Below, piece by piece: positions 44,564 through 53,102 of a stretch of 64,000 nucleotides of DNA. The notes below the pieces were generated by a model. The model had not been told where the DNA came from, ran no database searches, and worked only from the letters and a program-made list of their open reading frames with translations. Position numbers and translations under genes: made by a program. Within the stretch, counting starts at the first letter, position 1, and each line of letters begins with the position of its first letter. Source of the stretch: Cognatitamlana sp035818475 (GTDB lineage: Bacteria > Bacteroidota > Bacteroidia > Flavobacteriales > Flavobacteriaceae); the NCBI RefSeq assembly GCF_035818475.1, contig NZ_JAYMGV010000001.1, positions 124,001 through 188,000 of the forward strand, given 5' to 3'.

Positions 44564-45010
44564 CTAAGAAATCAACTCTTTTAATGAACTATAGTTAATT
44601 AGATTAGAATCAATGTAGCTGTAAGTTTGAGGAGGCATAAAACCTGGTATTAAGTTCTTTAAATTGTCAAGCTTTATAGAATGTTTAAACAAATTTTTAA
44701 CTTCCTGTAGTTGAATTCCAAAAGCATTTTTATTTTCTTTAAAGTAATTATTAAATTCTTGTTTGGTAATCCCTGTTTTTTCTCCAAAATTTTCCCATAA
44801 TGTAATAGGTTTTTCTTTAATGATATTCTCAATTTTATAAATCCCCCATAATTCTTTCACAGGAGCTGTGACATAGATTAAAATGTAATCATCTTTTCCT
44901 GCTTTTTTTGGAGCACATTTGCGTAACTCAATAGTTTTTTCTCCTTTGAGTATTTTCCTAGCGTATTCTGGTTTTACAGAAATGATTAATAAATCTTTAC
45001 TTTGAATCAT
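44564..45010 (-). CDS. ASCH-domain protein
   Basis: A 148-residue protein with an ASCH (PUA-like, RNA/nucleotide-binding) domain: L-L-I-I-S-V-K-P-E-Y-A-R-K-I-L-K-G-E-K near 7-25, then T-I-E-L-R-K near 26-31, and Y-V-T-A-P-V-K-E-L-W-G near 46-56. ASCH domains are often found in RNA metabolism and in conflict systems; some have ribonuclease or amidohydrolase activity. Its ATG overlaps the stop of the upstream GNAT-PIN gene by four bases, so the two are one translational unit. Its job is probably tied to that protein. Confidence 0.8.
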   Translation of the reverse strand: MIQSKDLLIISVKPEYARKILKGEKTIELRKCAPKKAGKDDYILIYVTAPVKELWGIYKIENIIKEKPITLWENFGEKTGITKQEFNNYFKENKNAFGIQLQEVKNLFKHSIKLDNLKNLIPGFMPPQTYSYIDSNLINYSSLKELIS

Positions 45011-47064
45011 AAATCCATTCCTAATTTATATAATGCAAGATACGTTTCAGTTTTTACTTTTCTTGGTGCAAGTACCATAAATTTTTTATTTTCTAAAACA
45101 TCAAATTGAGTACATATCTTTTTTAAAGATATAGGGCTTTTAAATAATTCTGTATCCGAAAACACAAAAGCCATTATCTTTTCCTTTGCACCTGCTGTTT
45201 CAACAACATGTTTCCATTTATAGATACCTAATTTTTCAAATTGTTTAAATAGTTTTTTAGGTTTATCTATAAAAACTTCATCAATATATGCCGTTCCTAT
45301 AATACTACCTTTTTCTCCAGTAGATTTATTTTCGCTTAAATACCATAAAACTCTTGCAGGAGAATTTAGTATTCTTGGAGTTGCTGATCTGTAATAAACA
45401 TTTTCTCTATTAAGTAGCAACTCATATTTTGGTTCAAACAAGGCTAATTTTTCTTTTGATTTATCATTAAATAATTCTTCTGCCCATTGTGGTTTAATCG
45501 GAACTATGTAATTCGGAACATCTAATTCTTTAATTTTTATAGGGGAAAAATATCTTTCGTATTGATATAACTTTTTAAAGGAGCTTTCATCATTATTTTC
45601 ATCGAGATTAGAAATTATTTTACTAAATATTTCTTTTGTGCTTGGCTCATCTATAAGTCGTTTTTTTATTTCATTTACTTCTAAAACCCCATTGATATTA
45701 ATCTTAACCCAAGTGTTTTCAACTCCAACGAATCTTGCTTCTTGAATATTAATTATAATATCGCTGTCTAGGTATTTTTCAGTTATTTCTATAATGACTC
45801 GTTCTTCATTAATTGAAGTTAGTATAGATTTAAAAAGTAAGTGTTTAGAAAGTGTAGTTTTTAAGCTATTATTTGTAAACCTAAAAACAGGAATCTTTAA
45901 TTTTTTATCTGATGTTCTATCAAAAATTAAAAAAGCCAACAATATTTCTTTTTTGGAAATTGTTATTAGCTCAAATTTGTTTGGAAAAGAGAGAGAATTT
46001 CGTATGATTCTTTGAAAATGACTTTTTCTTTCTGTAGATTTTAAAAAGGTAGTAGTAAAAAGGTTTATGTTATCACTTGTTACTCTCGTTGTACTTATAT
46101 CAGTACCTATTAATGTTTCTGGTTTATATTTAGAAACTTGTATGTTTTCATCAAGATGTGTTATGAATTCGCTAGGTCTATATATTGTTAAGTCATACTT
46201 TTTAAAATATTCTTTATTTTCTAAAATCTCAGAATCTCTTGTTATAAAAAATTGTGCTCCACCTGAAATAGAGTATGCTATATGGTTTAAATCAGATTTG
46301 TCATTTTTATTCCTTAAAGGAAATTTTTCTTTTAGTTCTGTTTGAATTTTAAAAAATTCATCTTCATCTTTAAACGGTAATTCCTTGAAATAATTTAAAA
46401 GTTTTCTACTCGATTTTTTTAACTCAGGAGTTTTTGCTTTATTTATTTCATTGTAAATTTCTCTTGTATAGTAAAGAATTGCTTCCGACAATAGCCAGTC
46501 ACTCTTTAAAGCTAAACTTTCTTCTTCTCTATCATCTTTAATATCGAGAAAAATATTCATATCAATAACCGCAACTATTTTATTGTTTAACTCATACTCT
46601 GATATTTGAGTAAGTAAATTGTTTTGATAATGTGGGTACCACCAAATAGTTAAAGGCAATTTTTTTTTGCTTCTTCCAATTTTCTCTTGAATTGGAACAA
46701 AATTGCATTTTTCCCAAACATGATCGACTCCGTAATCATTCCTACAACTCAGTTTTATTGCTTCATATTGTTTTGTGTTCTTCTTTAAATAAGTTACTAA
46801 TTTAAATGCGGTATTATTATTTCTGTATTTTTCATCTATACAACAGTGAACAATAGTAACTCGATTATATGAAACTCTATATAAAATATAGCCTAGCAGT
46901 TCATTTGTGTGTGATTCAAAAGCCCCAATAAGTTGGTTTTGTTTTGCATATTTTTCAAAAGCAACGACTGGTAAAAAACCAAGAGTTTTAGAATTTTTAT
47001 CTCCTAATTCAACAGCATTTCTGAATTTAATAGATTTTATATTATTTATTTTTTCAATTATCAA
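45007..47064 (-). CDS. Multidomain GNAT-PIN-GNAT-like-ASCH/EVE-like fusion protein
   Basis: A 685-residue fusion. Residues about 1-140 are a GNAT-type acetyltransferase fold with a degraded acetyl-CoA loop (Y-R-N-N-N-T-A at 80-86). Residues about 162-305 are a PIN nuclease domain, with acidic residues Asp168 (V-I-D-M-N), Glu202/Glu206, Asp258 (S-D-L-N-H) and Asp277 (T-R-D-S-E). Residues about 320-470 look like a second degenerate GNAT fold. About 540-685 is a PUA-superfamily ASCH/EVE-like domain (I-I-G-T-A-Y-I-D-E-V, and Y-K-W-K-H-V). The PIN site appears complete, suggesting an RNase. The start is TTG at 47064; no ATG is available and a stop lies ten codons upstream. It is coupled to the ASCH gene. 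Confidence 0.75.
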   Translation of the reverse strand: MIIEKINNIKSIKFRNAVELGDKNSKTLGFLPVVAFEKYAKQNQLIGAFESHTNELLGYILYRVSYNRVTIVHCCIDEKYRNNNTAFKLVTYLKKNTKQYEAIKLSCRNDYGVDHVWEKCNFVPIQEKIGRSKKKLPLTIWWYPHYQNNLLTQISEYELNNKIVAVIDMNIFLDIKDDREEESLALKSDWLLSEAILYYTREIYNEINKAKTPELKKSSRKLLNYFKELPFKDEDEFFKIQTELKEKFPLRNKNDKSDLNHIAYSISGGAQFFITRDSEILENKEYFKKYDLTIYRPSEFITHLDENIQVSKYKPETLIGTDISTTRVTSDNINLFTTTFLKSTERKSHFQRIIRNSLSFPNKFELITISKKEILLAFLIFDRTSDKKLKIPVFRFTNNSLKTTLSKHLLFKSILTSINEERVIIEITEKYLDSDIIINIQEARFVGVENTWVKININGVLEVNEIKKRLIDEPSTKEIFSKIISNLDENNDESSFKKLYQYERYFSPIKIKELDVPNYIVPIKPQWAEELFNDKSKEKLALFEPKYELLLNRENVYYRSATPRILNSPARVLWYLSENKSTGEKGSIIGTAYIDEVFIDKPKKLFKQFEKLGIYKWKHVVETAGAKEKIMAFVFSDTELFKSPISLKKICTQFDVLENKKFMVLAPRKVKTETYLALYKLGMDL

Positions 47065-47219
47065 GTCCAGAGTATTGAAAGATTCAGCTAATTATTGCAA
47101 ATCCAAATATAAGGAAACAGCTTACAAAACTTATGTATTTAATTTAGAACTTTAAATACAGACATTTTTTTTGTTACTCAACCACCCTTTATTATATTTA
47201 TAATTCAATATAACTTTAT

Positions 47220-48227
47220 ATGTCCGAAACGAACGGTATTATTACAGTATCTACACTACAAACATTATACGCTAATAGTCTTTCGTCAATTTTAGACGGT
47301 CAAATAATAGTTTTAGAGAGTTTCTATTTTGATAAACAAGGTAAACTTTATGGTAAGTATTATTATGATGAATTAGTCAGCAAGGATAAAAGAAATAGAA
47401 TTACTGTACAATTCTCTGAAGATATTAAAAAACAGCTCGTATCAGGACAATATTACAAGCTACAAGGTTTTATAACTAAAGCTCAATCATTAGATAATGA
47501 CTCACGCTTAAAAGTATTTTTTAGGGCTACAAAGGTTTTAAAACTCGAAAAAGAAGTCCAATTAGTTTCAAAGGTGGAATACGATATCATAAGAGCTAGA
47601 TTTGATAGAGAATTTCCAATCATTCAAGATATTCTTTTAGAAAAGATAGAGAAAGAAGACAAACCTATTATTGATATTATTACTGGAGTTCAATCTACTT
47701 CTAAAGATGATTACAGTAATCAGCTACTTGATAAAGAATATTATATTATTCGACATCATAAATGTAATCTATCTTCAAAAGATGATATTCTTAAATTTTT
47801 AAACAGCTACAATTTTTCTGATTCTGACTTATTAATTATTCTTCGTGGTGGCGGAAGTGGATTAGAAGTTTTTAATGAAATAGAACTGTGTAAGAAAGCT
47901 ATAGAACTACCAATACCATTTATTACTGGAATTGGTCATGATTCTGACAAAACGCTCTTACAACGTGTTTCTGACAAAGGTTTATCTACACCCACATCTG
48001 TTGGTGTGTTTTTACAGAAAATAGTTAATATTCATAAGCAACGATTGAAGCTGCTTAGTAGCAAAAACATGGAAATATCGAAATATAAAAAGGAAGTGGA
48101 GAATGAAAAATTACTTATTACCAATCAACTTTCTTCAAAGAAAAAAACATTATTATTTGTATCCATATTGGCTGCCTTTTTATTATTAATTGTAGGATAT
48201 TTAATTTACCTTTTAGTAGCTTTTTAA
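47220..48227 (+). CDS. Membrane-anchored exonuclease VII large subunit-like protein
   Basis: A 335-residue XseA-like protein. Residues about 8-110 look like the OB-fold ssDNA-binding domain. The catalytic region follows, with R-G-G-G-S at 209-213, F-N-E at 218-220, G-I-G-H-D-S-D at 237-243 (compare G-H-E-T-D of ExoVII) and T-P-T-S at 257-260. The long coiled coil that binds XseB in normal ExoVII is cut to about 45 residues (265-308) and replaced by a transmembrane helix (310-333). No xseB gene is nearby. The catalytic His and Asp are kept, so a membrane-tethered ssDNA nuclease is likely. It stands alone, divergent from the GNAT-PIN gene. Confidence 0.8.
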   Translation: MSETNGIITVSTLQTLYANSLSSILDGQIIVLESFYFDKQGKLYGKYYYDELVSKDKRNRITVQFSEDIKKQLVSGQYYKLQGFITKAQSLDNDSRLKVFFRATKVLKLEKEVQLVSKVEYDIIRARFDREFPIIQDILLEKIEKEDKPIIDIITGVQSTSKDDYSNQLLDKEYYIIRHHKCNLSSKDDILKFLNSYNFSDSDLLIILRGGGSGLEVFNEIELCKKAIELPIPFITGIGHDSDKTLLQRVSDKGLSTPTSVGVFLQKIVNIHKQRLKLLSSKNMEISKYKKEVENEKLLITNQLSSKKKTLLFVSILAAFLLLIVGYLIYLLVAF

Positions 48228-48406
48228 TAAAGTTTGCAACATTAATTATGCTTACTTCTAATATATAAATTTAATTAGTACTCAAACCACCATAAATAAT
48301 TAGTTGCCAGTAATCATACAATTACTTCGTGCAACGGTTAAAATAAAAATTCTATATATGAGAATTTAGCAGAATTTATATTATTAATATCTACGTTTAA
48401 TGAACT

Positions 48407-50026
48407 TTAATCAATATCTATTCTTATCTGTTCTACATTACCAACAGGAGGAGTTGTTAATGTTATTGTTAAAAACCCTGCTAACTTGTCAGTGGTTCTA
48501 TTTGAATTATCAAAAGTAATTTCAATTGGATCATCTGGTTTTTTCGATAAAAACGTTGGATAAATCTTAATTTCCCAAGTAGCATTTACTTTTGTTAATA
48601 ATTCTGATTTATATGTTCCAGTACCTAGAAATTCATTGTCAGTATCGAACTTTACTTCTTTTGTTACTAATGTGTCTTTAGATTTATGATATTCAAAACT
48701 TATATCGATTTTACGTCTTCCAACTGTTCCAATATGGGTTGTACCAAACGCTAAGCCAATCCTTTCTGACATATTATCTAATTCCGCTTTAAGATTATTA
48801 CTCCATAATTGATTTCGATTATATTCCTTTAAATTATTAAACATATTATTTGCAACCCCTCTTCCTCCACCACTAACTCGAAAATCTCTGATTTTAATTC
48901 TAATACTTCCGTCATCTTGTATGACTGGGTCTTTTGCCAGAACATAGTAATCTTCGTACTTTGACCAAACTTTATAATCAGGTTTCTTCGCAATTACATT
49001 ATTGGCACCATCCCAAATATTGATTTTGGTAAGTCCAATGAATTTCTTATCCTTTCCAATAGAAAAATCAATGTTTGTCTCAATTGATGTAATGTTTGTT
49101 TCTTTTGATGGAAGATTTTCTATACAAGTGGGATTGCAAGGGACGAAGGTTTGCTTATTAAATTTTTCTGTTATTTCATACTTAAATAATTCTTGTGGTA
49201 ATAATATTAACGCTGCGTCTAACTTTATTTCTTTTCGTTTTTTACGTTTTTTCTTAATTGGAATCTTAGTTGAAATTCTAAATTTCAATCTGTCATATTT
49301 TTTCTTTTTGAAGTATTTATTAATAGAATCTGTTGGAATCTCAAACACCACCTCATAAGGTGTTGCAGTTCCTGGACTAAATGAAGGGAACGCTTCATAG
49401 GGCACTGTATCTCCCTCTAACAATAAATAGGCTTTATTATTGTAAGCCAAAGCAGTTCCTCCAACAATTACTCTATAAAATTCAGATTTAGAATCATACT
49501 TTAATATAGAATTTCTAATGTATGAAAACTTAGGCTCATAGGATTTTTCCTTGTAAAGTACTGTTTTAGATAAAATAGCATGAAGGTCAACAGCTAATAC
49601 TGTTTCCAATTTGTATAGTTCTCTATATAGCTTATCTCCTTGTTGATTTAAAATGTTATTGATTTGATCTAACTTATTTTGAATACCTGCATCTACTTTA
49701 TCTAAAGATTTATTCAAATCCTTGGCAAATTGTATCCTTATGTTTTGCAAATCAATAGAAAGTTGCCATAATCTTGCCTCAATCATTATATCTAATCTCT
49801 CAACAAGAGTTGCAAGTATTCTATCAATTCTTCCTTGAATTTCATCAAGATACTTGCCTAAATCAATTATATCATAATTATTAAAACTTTCTAGGCTATA
49901 ATTTTCATTTATGCAAATTAAATCCTCTTTATAATTCTCTGTAATTATACTATTGGCCTTAACGTCATTTATAAAATAAACTAAAAATACTAGAACAAAA
50001 ATGATTCTTTTAAATTGTAAATTCAT
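48407..50026 (-). CDS. Unrecognised exported coiled-coil protein
   Basis: A 539-residue protein with a signal peptide (about 1-24, ending V-K-A-N). Residues about 60-150 form an amphipathic coiled coil (I-Q-G-R-I-D-R-I-L-A-T-L-V-E-R-L-D-I-M). The remaining 380 residues are beta-rich with a strongly basic patch (K-K-K-R-K-K-R-K-E near 256). I recognise no family. It is predicted to be periplasmic or surface-located, unusual among the otherwise intracellular island cargo. The flanking intergenic regions are 180 and 230 bases, so it appears to be monocistronic. Confidence 0.6.
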   Translation of the reverse strand: MNLQFKRIIFVLVFLVYFINDVKANSIITENYKEDLICINENYSLESFNNYDIIDLGKYLDEIQGRIDRILATLVERLDIMIEARLWQLSIDLQNIRIQFAKDLNKSLDKVDAGIQNKLDQINNILNQQGDKLYRELYKLETVLAVDLHAILSKTVLYKEKSYEPKFSYIRNSILKYDSKSEFYRVIVGGTALAYNNKAYLLLEGDTVPYEAFPSFSPGTATPYEVVFEIPTDSINKYFKKKKYDRLKFRISTKIPIKKKRKKRKEIKLDAALILLPQELFKYEITEKFNKQTFVPCNPTCIENLPSKETNITSIETNIDFSIGKDKKFIGLTKINIWDGANNVIAKKPDYKVWSKYEDYYVLAKDPVIQDDGSIRIKIRDFRVSGGGRGVANNMFNNLKEYNRNQLWSNNLKAELDNMSERIGLAFGTTHIGTVGRRKIDISFEYHKSKDTLVTKEVKFDTDNEFLGTGTYKSELLTKVNATWEIKIYPTFLSKKPDDPIEITFDNSNRTTDKLAGFLTITLTTPPVGNVEQIRIDID

Positions 50027-50258
50027 GATAAATTAATTTAGTGTGTACTATAAAACCACAAAATATATTCCTCTATCAACAGATTCATAAAATGATTTTT
50101 TATTGACTAAGCAAAGACTATTAAAAATTAATTATTTAGTTTTAGGGAGACTAACAATTTACAAAAAAAAACTAGACAAATGACGATTCATTTTAACCTT
50201 ATGTAATAAACCTTTGTGAAACCAATAACAGAATTAAAAAAGAAGCAATTATAGACTA

Positions 50259-50510
50259 GTGACCTTATATGAGTTCAACATACTATCATTTGAAGAAAAG
50301 CAAGCTATTGTACATGATATTGGTATCTTTTTGGATAATTATGTAACAACAGATATTCGTATTAACTGTTATGCGATAGATAAGTTTTTTGTTGAACTTG
50401 TTTATAATTCAGAATTCAATACAATCACAGAAGTAAGAAGTTTTAAATGTGGTCATGAAATGGAGAAATATTCTCCTGATATATTCAAATATTTTAAAAC
50501 AAACTTATAA
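50259..50510 (+). CDS. Small conserved-looking protein, GTG start
   Basis: An 83-residue protein starting at GTG 50259 (M-T-L-Y-E-F-N). The layout is an N-terminal helix, then I-G-I-F-L-D-N-Y, then strands with Y-A-I-D-K-F-F-V-E-L-V-Y. It resembles a widespread group of about 80-residue Bacteroidota proteins that begin M-T-L-Y-E-F-N and have no known function. I rely on memory of this pattern. No upstream ATG is available. No partner gene is adjacent. Confidence 0.65.
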   Translation: MTLYEFNILSFEEKQAIVHDIGIFLDNYVTTDIRINCYAIDKFFVELVYNSEFNTITEVRSFKCGHEMEKYSPDIFKYFKTNL

Positions 50511-50737
50511 ATTAAATAATAACTCTTTACATTAACTTATTATAAGAATTTTCTTTATTTTTATAACCAAATCTAAACCAACATTTTCAGATAAAGTTCG
50601 TTAAAAAACAATCTTAATATGAGATAAAAATCTTGGTTCTAAAGGTTACTAAGTCTATAGACTTTACTATACTCTTAGTCAGAGTTTGGCTGTTTATTAA
50701 ACCACAATATTTAATAACACCATTAAAAGCAATGATT

Positions 50738-50794
50738 ATGAATTTTATTAAAAGTATAGCATTAGGAGTCGCATTCGTGGAGAAGACGGTCTAA
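50738..50794 (+). CDS. Possible short leader peptide overlapping the tRNA-like element
   Basis: An ATG frame of 18 codons (M-N-F-I-K-S-I-A-L-G-V-A-F-V-E-K-T-V) runs into the 5' arm of the tRNA-like structure at 50779. It may be chance, or a leader peptide whose translation would disturb folding of the RNA. Nothing else supports it. Confidence 0.2.
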   Translation: MNFIKSIALGVAFVEKTV

Positions 50795-50885
50795 CTTCTG
50801 ACTATAAGGTATAGAAATAAATAGTTCTTAGTAGCTGAATTCAAGACTGAATGCGTGGGAGGTTCGATTCCTCCCTTCTCCACCA
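50779..50885 (+). ncRNA. Aberrant tRNA-like RNA with encoded CCA
   Basis: The ends form a perfect 7-bp acceptor stem, GGAGAAG (50779-50785) with CTTCTCC (50875-50881), followed by A and an encoded CCA (50883-50885). A perfect T arm has stem GGAGG/CCTCC and loop TTCGATT (50858-50874). Two bases after the acceptor, GGTC-8 nt-GACT could form a D arm. The anticodon region is replaced by a longer bulged stem (CTATAAG with CTTAGTAG) around an 18-nt AT-rich loop, and a small variable hairpin ATTC/GAAT follows. At 107 nt it is too long for a normal tRNA and too short for tmRNA. It lies inside the island, between two genes. Confidence 0.5.
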
Positions 50886-50966
50886 ATTATAGTATTAATT
50901 TTTTATTCTCAGCAAAACCTCACTATTCTTATAAAAGTAATTTATAAATAAAGCCTTAAATCAAAA

Positions 50967-52460
50967 ATGAAAGAATTAAATTTATTGTCATTAGTCCAAT
51001 CTTCTGAAAGTATTCCTGAACCTGTTTTAACGAGGTATTATGATTATTTTAAAATATCTCCTAAAAAGGATGAACTAGCTGACTTGTCTTCATTTAATAA
51101 AATGCTTCAAACAAAAACCCAAGAGATAAATTCTTTTGACAAATTCTTTTTTGGGTATACAATACCACAAATAGGCAAAGAGTTTGACCTTCTTAGATTT
51201 GGAGATAATTATGTTGTTAATATTGAGCTTAAAAGAACGAGTACATCTGAAAAAATAAAAAAACAACTAAAGAGAAATAAATATTATTTAAGTTTTCTAA
51301 ATGTTAATATCCTTAGTTTCACATTCATTGCTTCTGATAAAAAACTATTTAAACTGGACAATAATGAAGATTTAATTGAAGAGAGCTTTGATGAATTAGC
51401 AAGAATTTTACAAAATCAAGAAGTAAAACAAATAACAAATGTTGACACTCTTTTTAATCCATCAAATTATTTAGTATCTCCATTTAATTCTACGGATAAG
51501 TTTATTGATGGCAAGTATTTTTTAACTCAACAACAAGAAGAAATTAAAAATGAATGTTTAGAAAAGATAAACAATAATGAAGTCTCTTTTGTTTCAATTT
51601 CTGGTAGGGCTGGTACAGGTAAAACACTTTTAACATATGATATTGTTAAAGAGTGTATATCTAAAAACTTAAATGTATTAGTTGTTCATTGTGGTCTTTT
51701 AAATGAAGGGCATTACAAACTAAGAGATGAGTATAAATGGGATATTATCGCAATCAAGGAGCTTCACAATAAAAACATAGCAAACTATTCATTAGTTGTG
51801 CTAGATGAAACCCAAAGGATTTACACTCGTCAATTAGACCATATTATAAAGGAAATTAAAAATCATAAAAAGAATTGTTTGTTTTCGTATGACCAACTTC
51901 AATGTTTAAGAAAGAAGGAAATCAGTAATAACATAGAAGAATATATTAAGAACAAAACGCAAGCCGAAAAATATAACCTAACAAAAAAAATAAGAACAAA
52001 TAAAGAAATAGCCTCGTTCATTAGATGCCTCCTAGACAGAAATAAAAATATTGACGGATTAAACAAATCTAACATAGAGTTAAATTACTTTAAGTCCTAT
52101 TCAGAAGCTAAAGCATATATAAAATATTTAAAAGAATATGAATGGAAAGTAATTAATTACACTCCATCAAGAGGGCAGAGTCTTCCTTATGATAATTTTA
52201 AAATTATAGAAGAAAACGAAAATGCTCATAGTGTAATTGGTCAAGAGTTTGATAAAGTTGTTGCTATTGTTGACAAGCACTTTTACTATAACGAAGAAAA
52301 TAAACTGTCAACTAAGAATTATAAAAACTCCCCTTATTATCATCCAACTAAAATGCTATTACAAATAATGACAAGAACTAGAATAAAACTTAGTTTTATT
52401 GTAATTGACAATGACGAAATTTTAGAAAGGTGCTTAAATATTCTTAATCCAGTTCAATAA
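50967..52460 (+). CDS. PD-(D/E)XK nuclease-DUF2075-like helicase fusion
   Basis: A 497-residue protein. The N-terminal half carries a restriction-endonuclease-like core, Asp74 in K-E-F-D-L-L followed by Glu87-x-Lys89 in N-I-E-L-K-R. The C-terminal half is a superfamily-1-like helicase/ATPase of DUF2075 type: Walker A G-R-A-G-T-G-K-T at 213-220, Walker B L-V-V-L-D-E at 276-281, motif III-like F-S-Y-D-Q-L-Q at 306-312, and late G-Q-E-F-D-K-V and M-T-R-T-R-I blocks. Both active sites look complete. Such nuclease-helicase fusions are typical of restriction and anti-phage functions. It is preceded by the tRNA-like element and has no obvious partner gene. Confidence 0.8.
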   Translation: MKELNLLSLVQSSESIPEPVLTRYYDYFKISPKKDELADLSSFNKMLQTKTQEINSFDKFFFGYTIPQIGKEFDLLRFGDNYVVNIELKRTSTSEKIKKQLKRNKYYLSFLNVNILSFTFIASDKKLFKLDNNEDLIEESFDELARILQNQEVKQITNVDTLFNPSNYLVSPFNSTDKFIDGKYFLTQQQEEIKNECLEKINNNEVSFVSISGRAGTGKTLLTYDIVKECISKNLNVLVVHCGLLNEGHYKLRDEYKWDIIAIKELHNKNIANYSLVVLDETQRIYTRQLDHIIKEIKNHKKNCLFSYDQLQCLRKKEISNNIEEYIKNKTQAEKYNLTKKIRTNKEIASFIRCLLDRNKNIDGLNKSNIELNYFKSYSEAKAYIKYLKEYEWKVINYTPSRGQSLPYDNFKIIEENENAHSVIGQEFDKVVAIVDKHFYYNEENKLSTKNYKNSPYYHPTKMLLQIMTRTRIKLSFIVIDNDEILERCLNILNPVQ

Positions 52461-52838
52461 AAATTCAGCTAATATTAGTTGTCATACTAAATAAAGCTAA
52501 GTAATACTTTTATAATTGCAAAGAAATGTGAAGACCTTGGAAGAACCACTGGTAAAAGGTCAATATCTATAAATAGCCTAGAGTGTCGTTTACAACTTAT
52601 ACACGCCTATATGTATTTTGTTCGTGGTAGACAGTTTTTACAAGACTAAGCCAATTTTGATAAATAGTCGATTTTCTCTATAGTTTTCAATAATACTTGA
52701 AATGTAGATGATTATAGATAGTTCAAAATTACTTACCATTATTATATGTAGTTTGTTTGTGATGCAGCATTTATATATACTTGGTAATTTGGAGTTATTA
52801 ATATTACTTTTTACTTAGTTTTTTAACCTCTACTCTTT
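52461..52838. other. Intergenic stretch with a possible relic frame
   Basis: No confident gene. A stop-free plus-strand frame ending at 52649 encodes roughly 50 residues (G-R-T-T-G-K-R-S-I-S-I-N-S-L-E-C-R-L-Q-L) but has no ATG or GTG at its head. It may be a truncated coding relic. Nothing else is seen. Confidence 0.25.
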
Positions 52839-53093
52839 TTATTCTTCTCTTTCTAGGTTACGTATAATGTCCTCAACATCGAAAATAAAAAAATTAGTTT
52901 TATAATATTCCATTGTTATTCCTTCATCATATTTGATTAATTCATAATTTTTAAGCATTCTTTTCGTCATAAACTGAATATCTTCTTCAATAGATTCTCT
53001 ATCCTTTTTTCGTGTAGCTCTCTTTTTTTCAAAAGTTTTTATCTTTAAAGCATCTAAATCATTCTTTAACTTCTCTAATATTTCTGTTGTCAT
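52839..53093 (-). CDS. Small helical protein of the HEPN operon
   Basis: An 84-residue, highly charged, helical protein (M-T-T-E-I-L-E-K-L-K-N-D-L-D-A-L near the start; K-K-R-A-T-R-K-K-D-R-E-S-I-E-E-D near 23-38). It is probably a coiled coil. It has no recognised domain. It lies 9 bases after the LuxR-HTH gene, as the last gene of a three-gene unit with the HEPN protein. It could be a partner or inhibitor of one of the two, which is inference from position and size. Confidence 0.65.
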   Translation of the reverse strand: MTTEILEKLKNDLDALKIKTFEKKRATRKKDRESIEEDIQFMTKRMLKNYELIKYDEGITMEYYKTNFFIFDVEDIIRNLEREE

Positions 53094-53102
53094 ATTTTAT
53101 AT

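Noticed and set aside
47220..48227. Housekeeping exonuclease VII large subunit (xseA)
   Set aside because: It is too short, lacks the XseB-binding coiled coil, has a C-terminal membrane helix, and has no xseB neighbour.
50779..50885. tmRNA (ssrA)
   Set aside because: The 3' end fits, but the length is 107 nt, there is no tag reading frame and no tmRNA-type 5' GGATTCGAC segment.
50779..50967. Retron msr/msd RNA
   Set aside because: No reverse transcriptase gene is present; the next gene is a nuclease-helicase.
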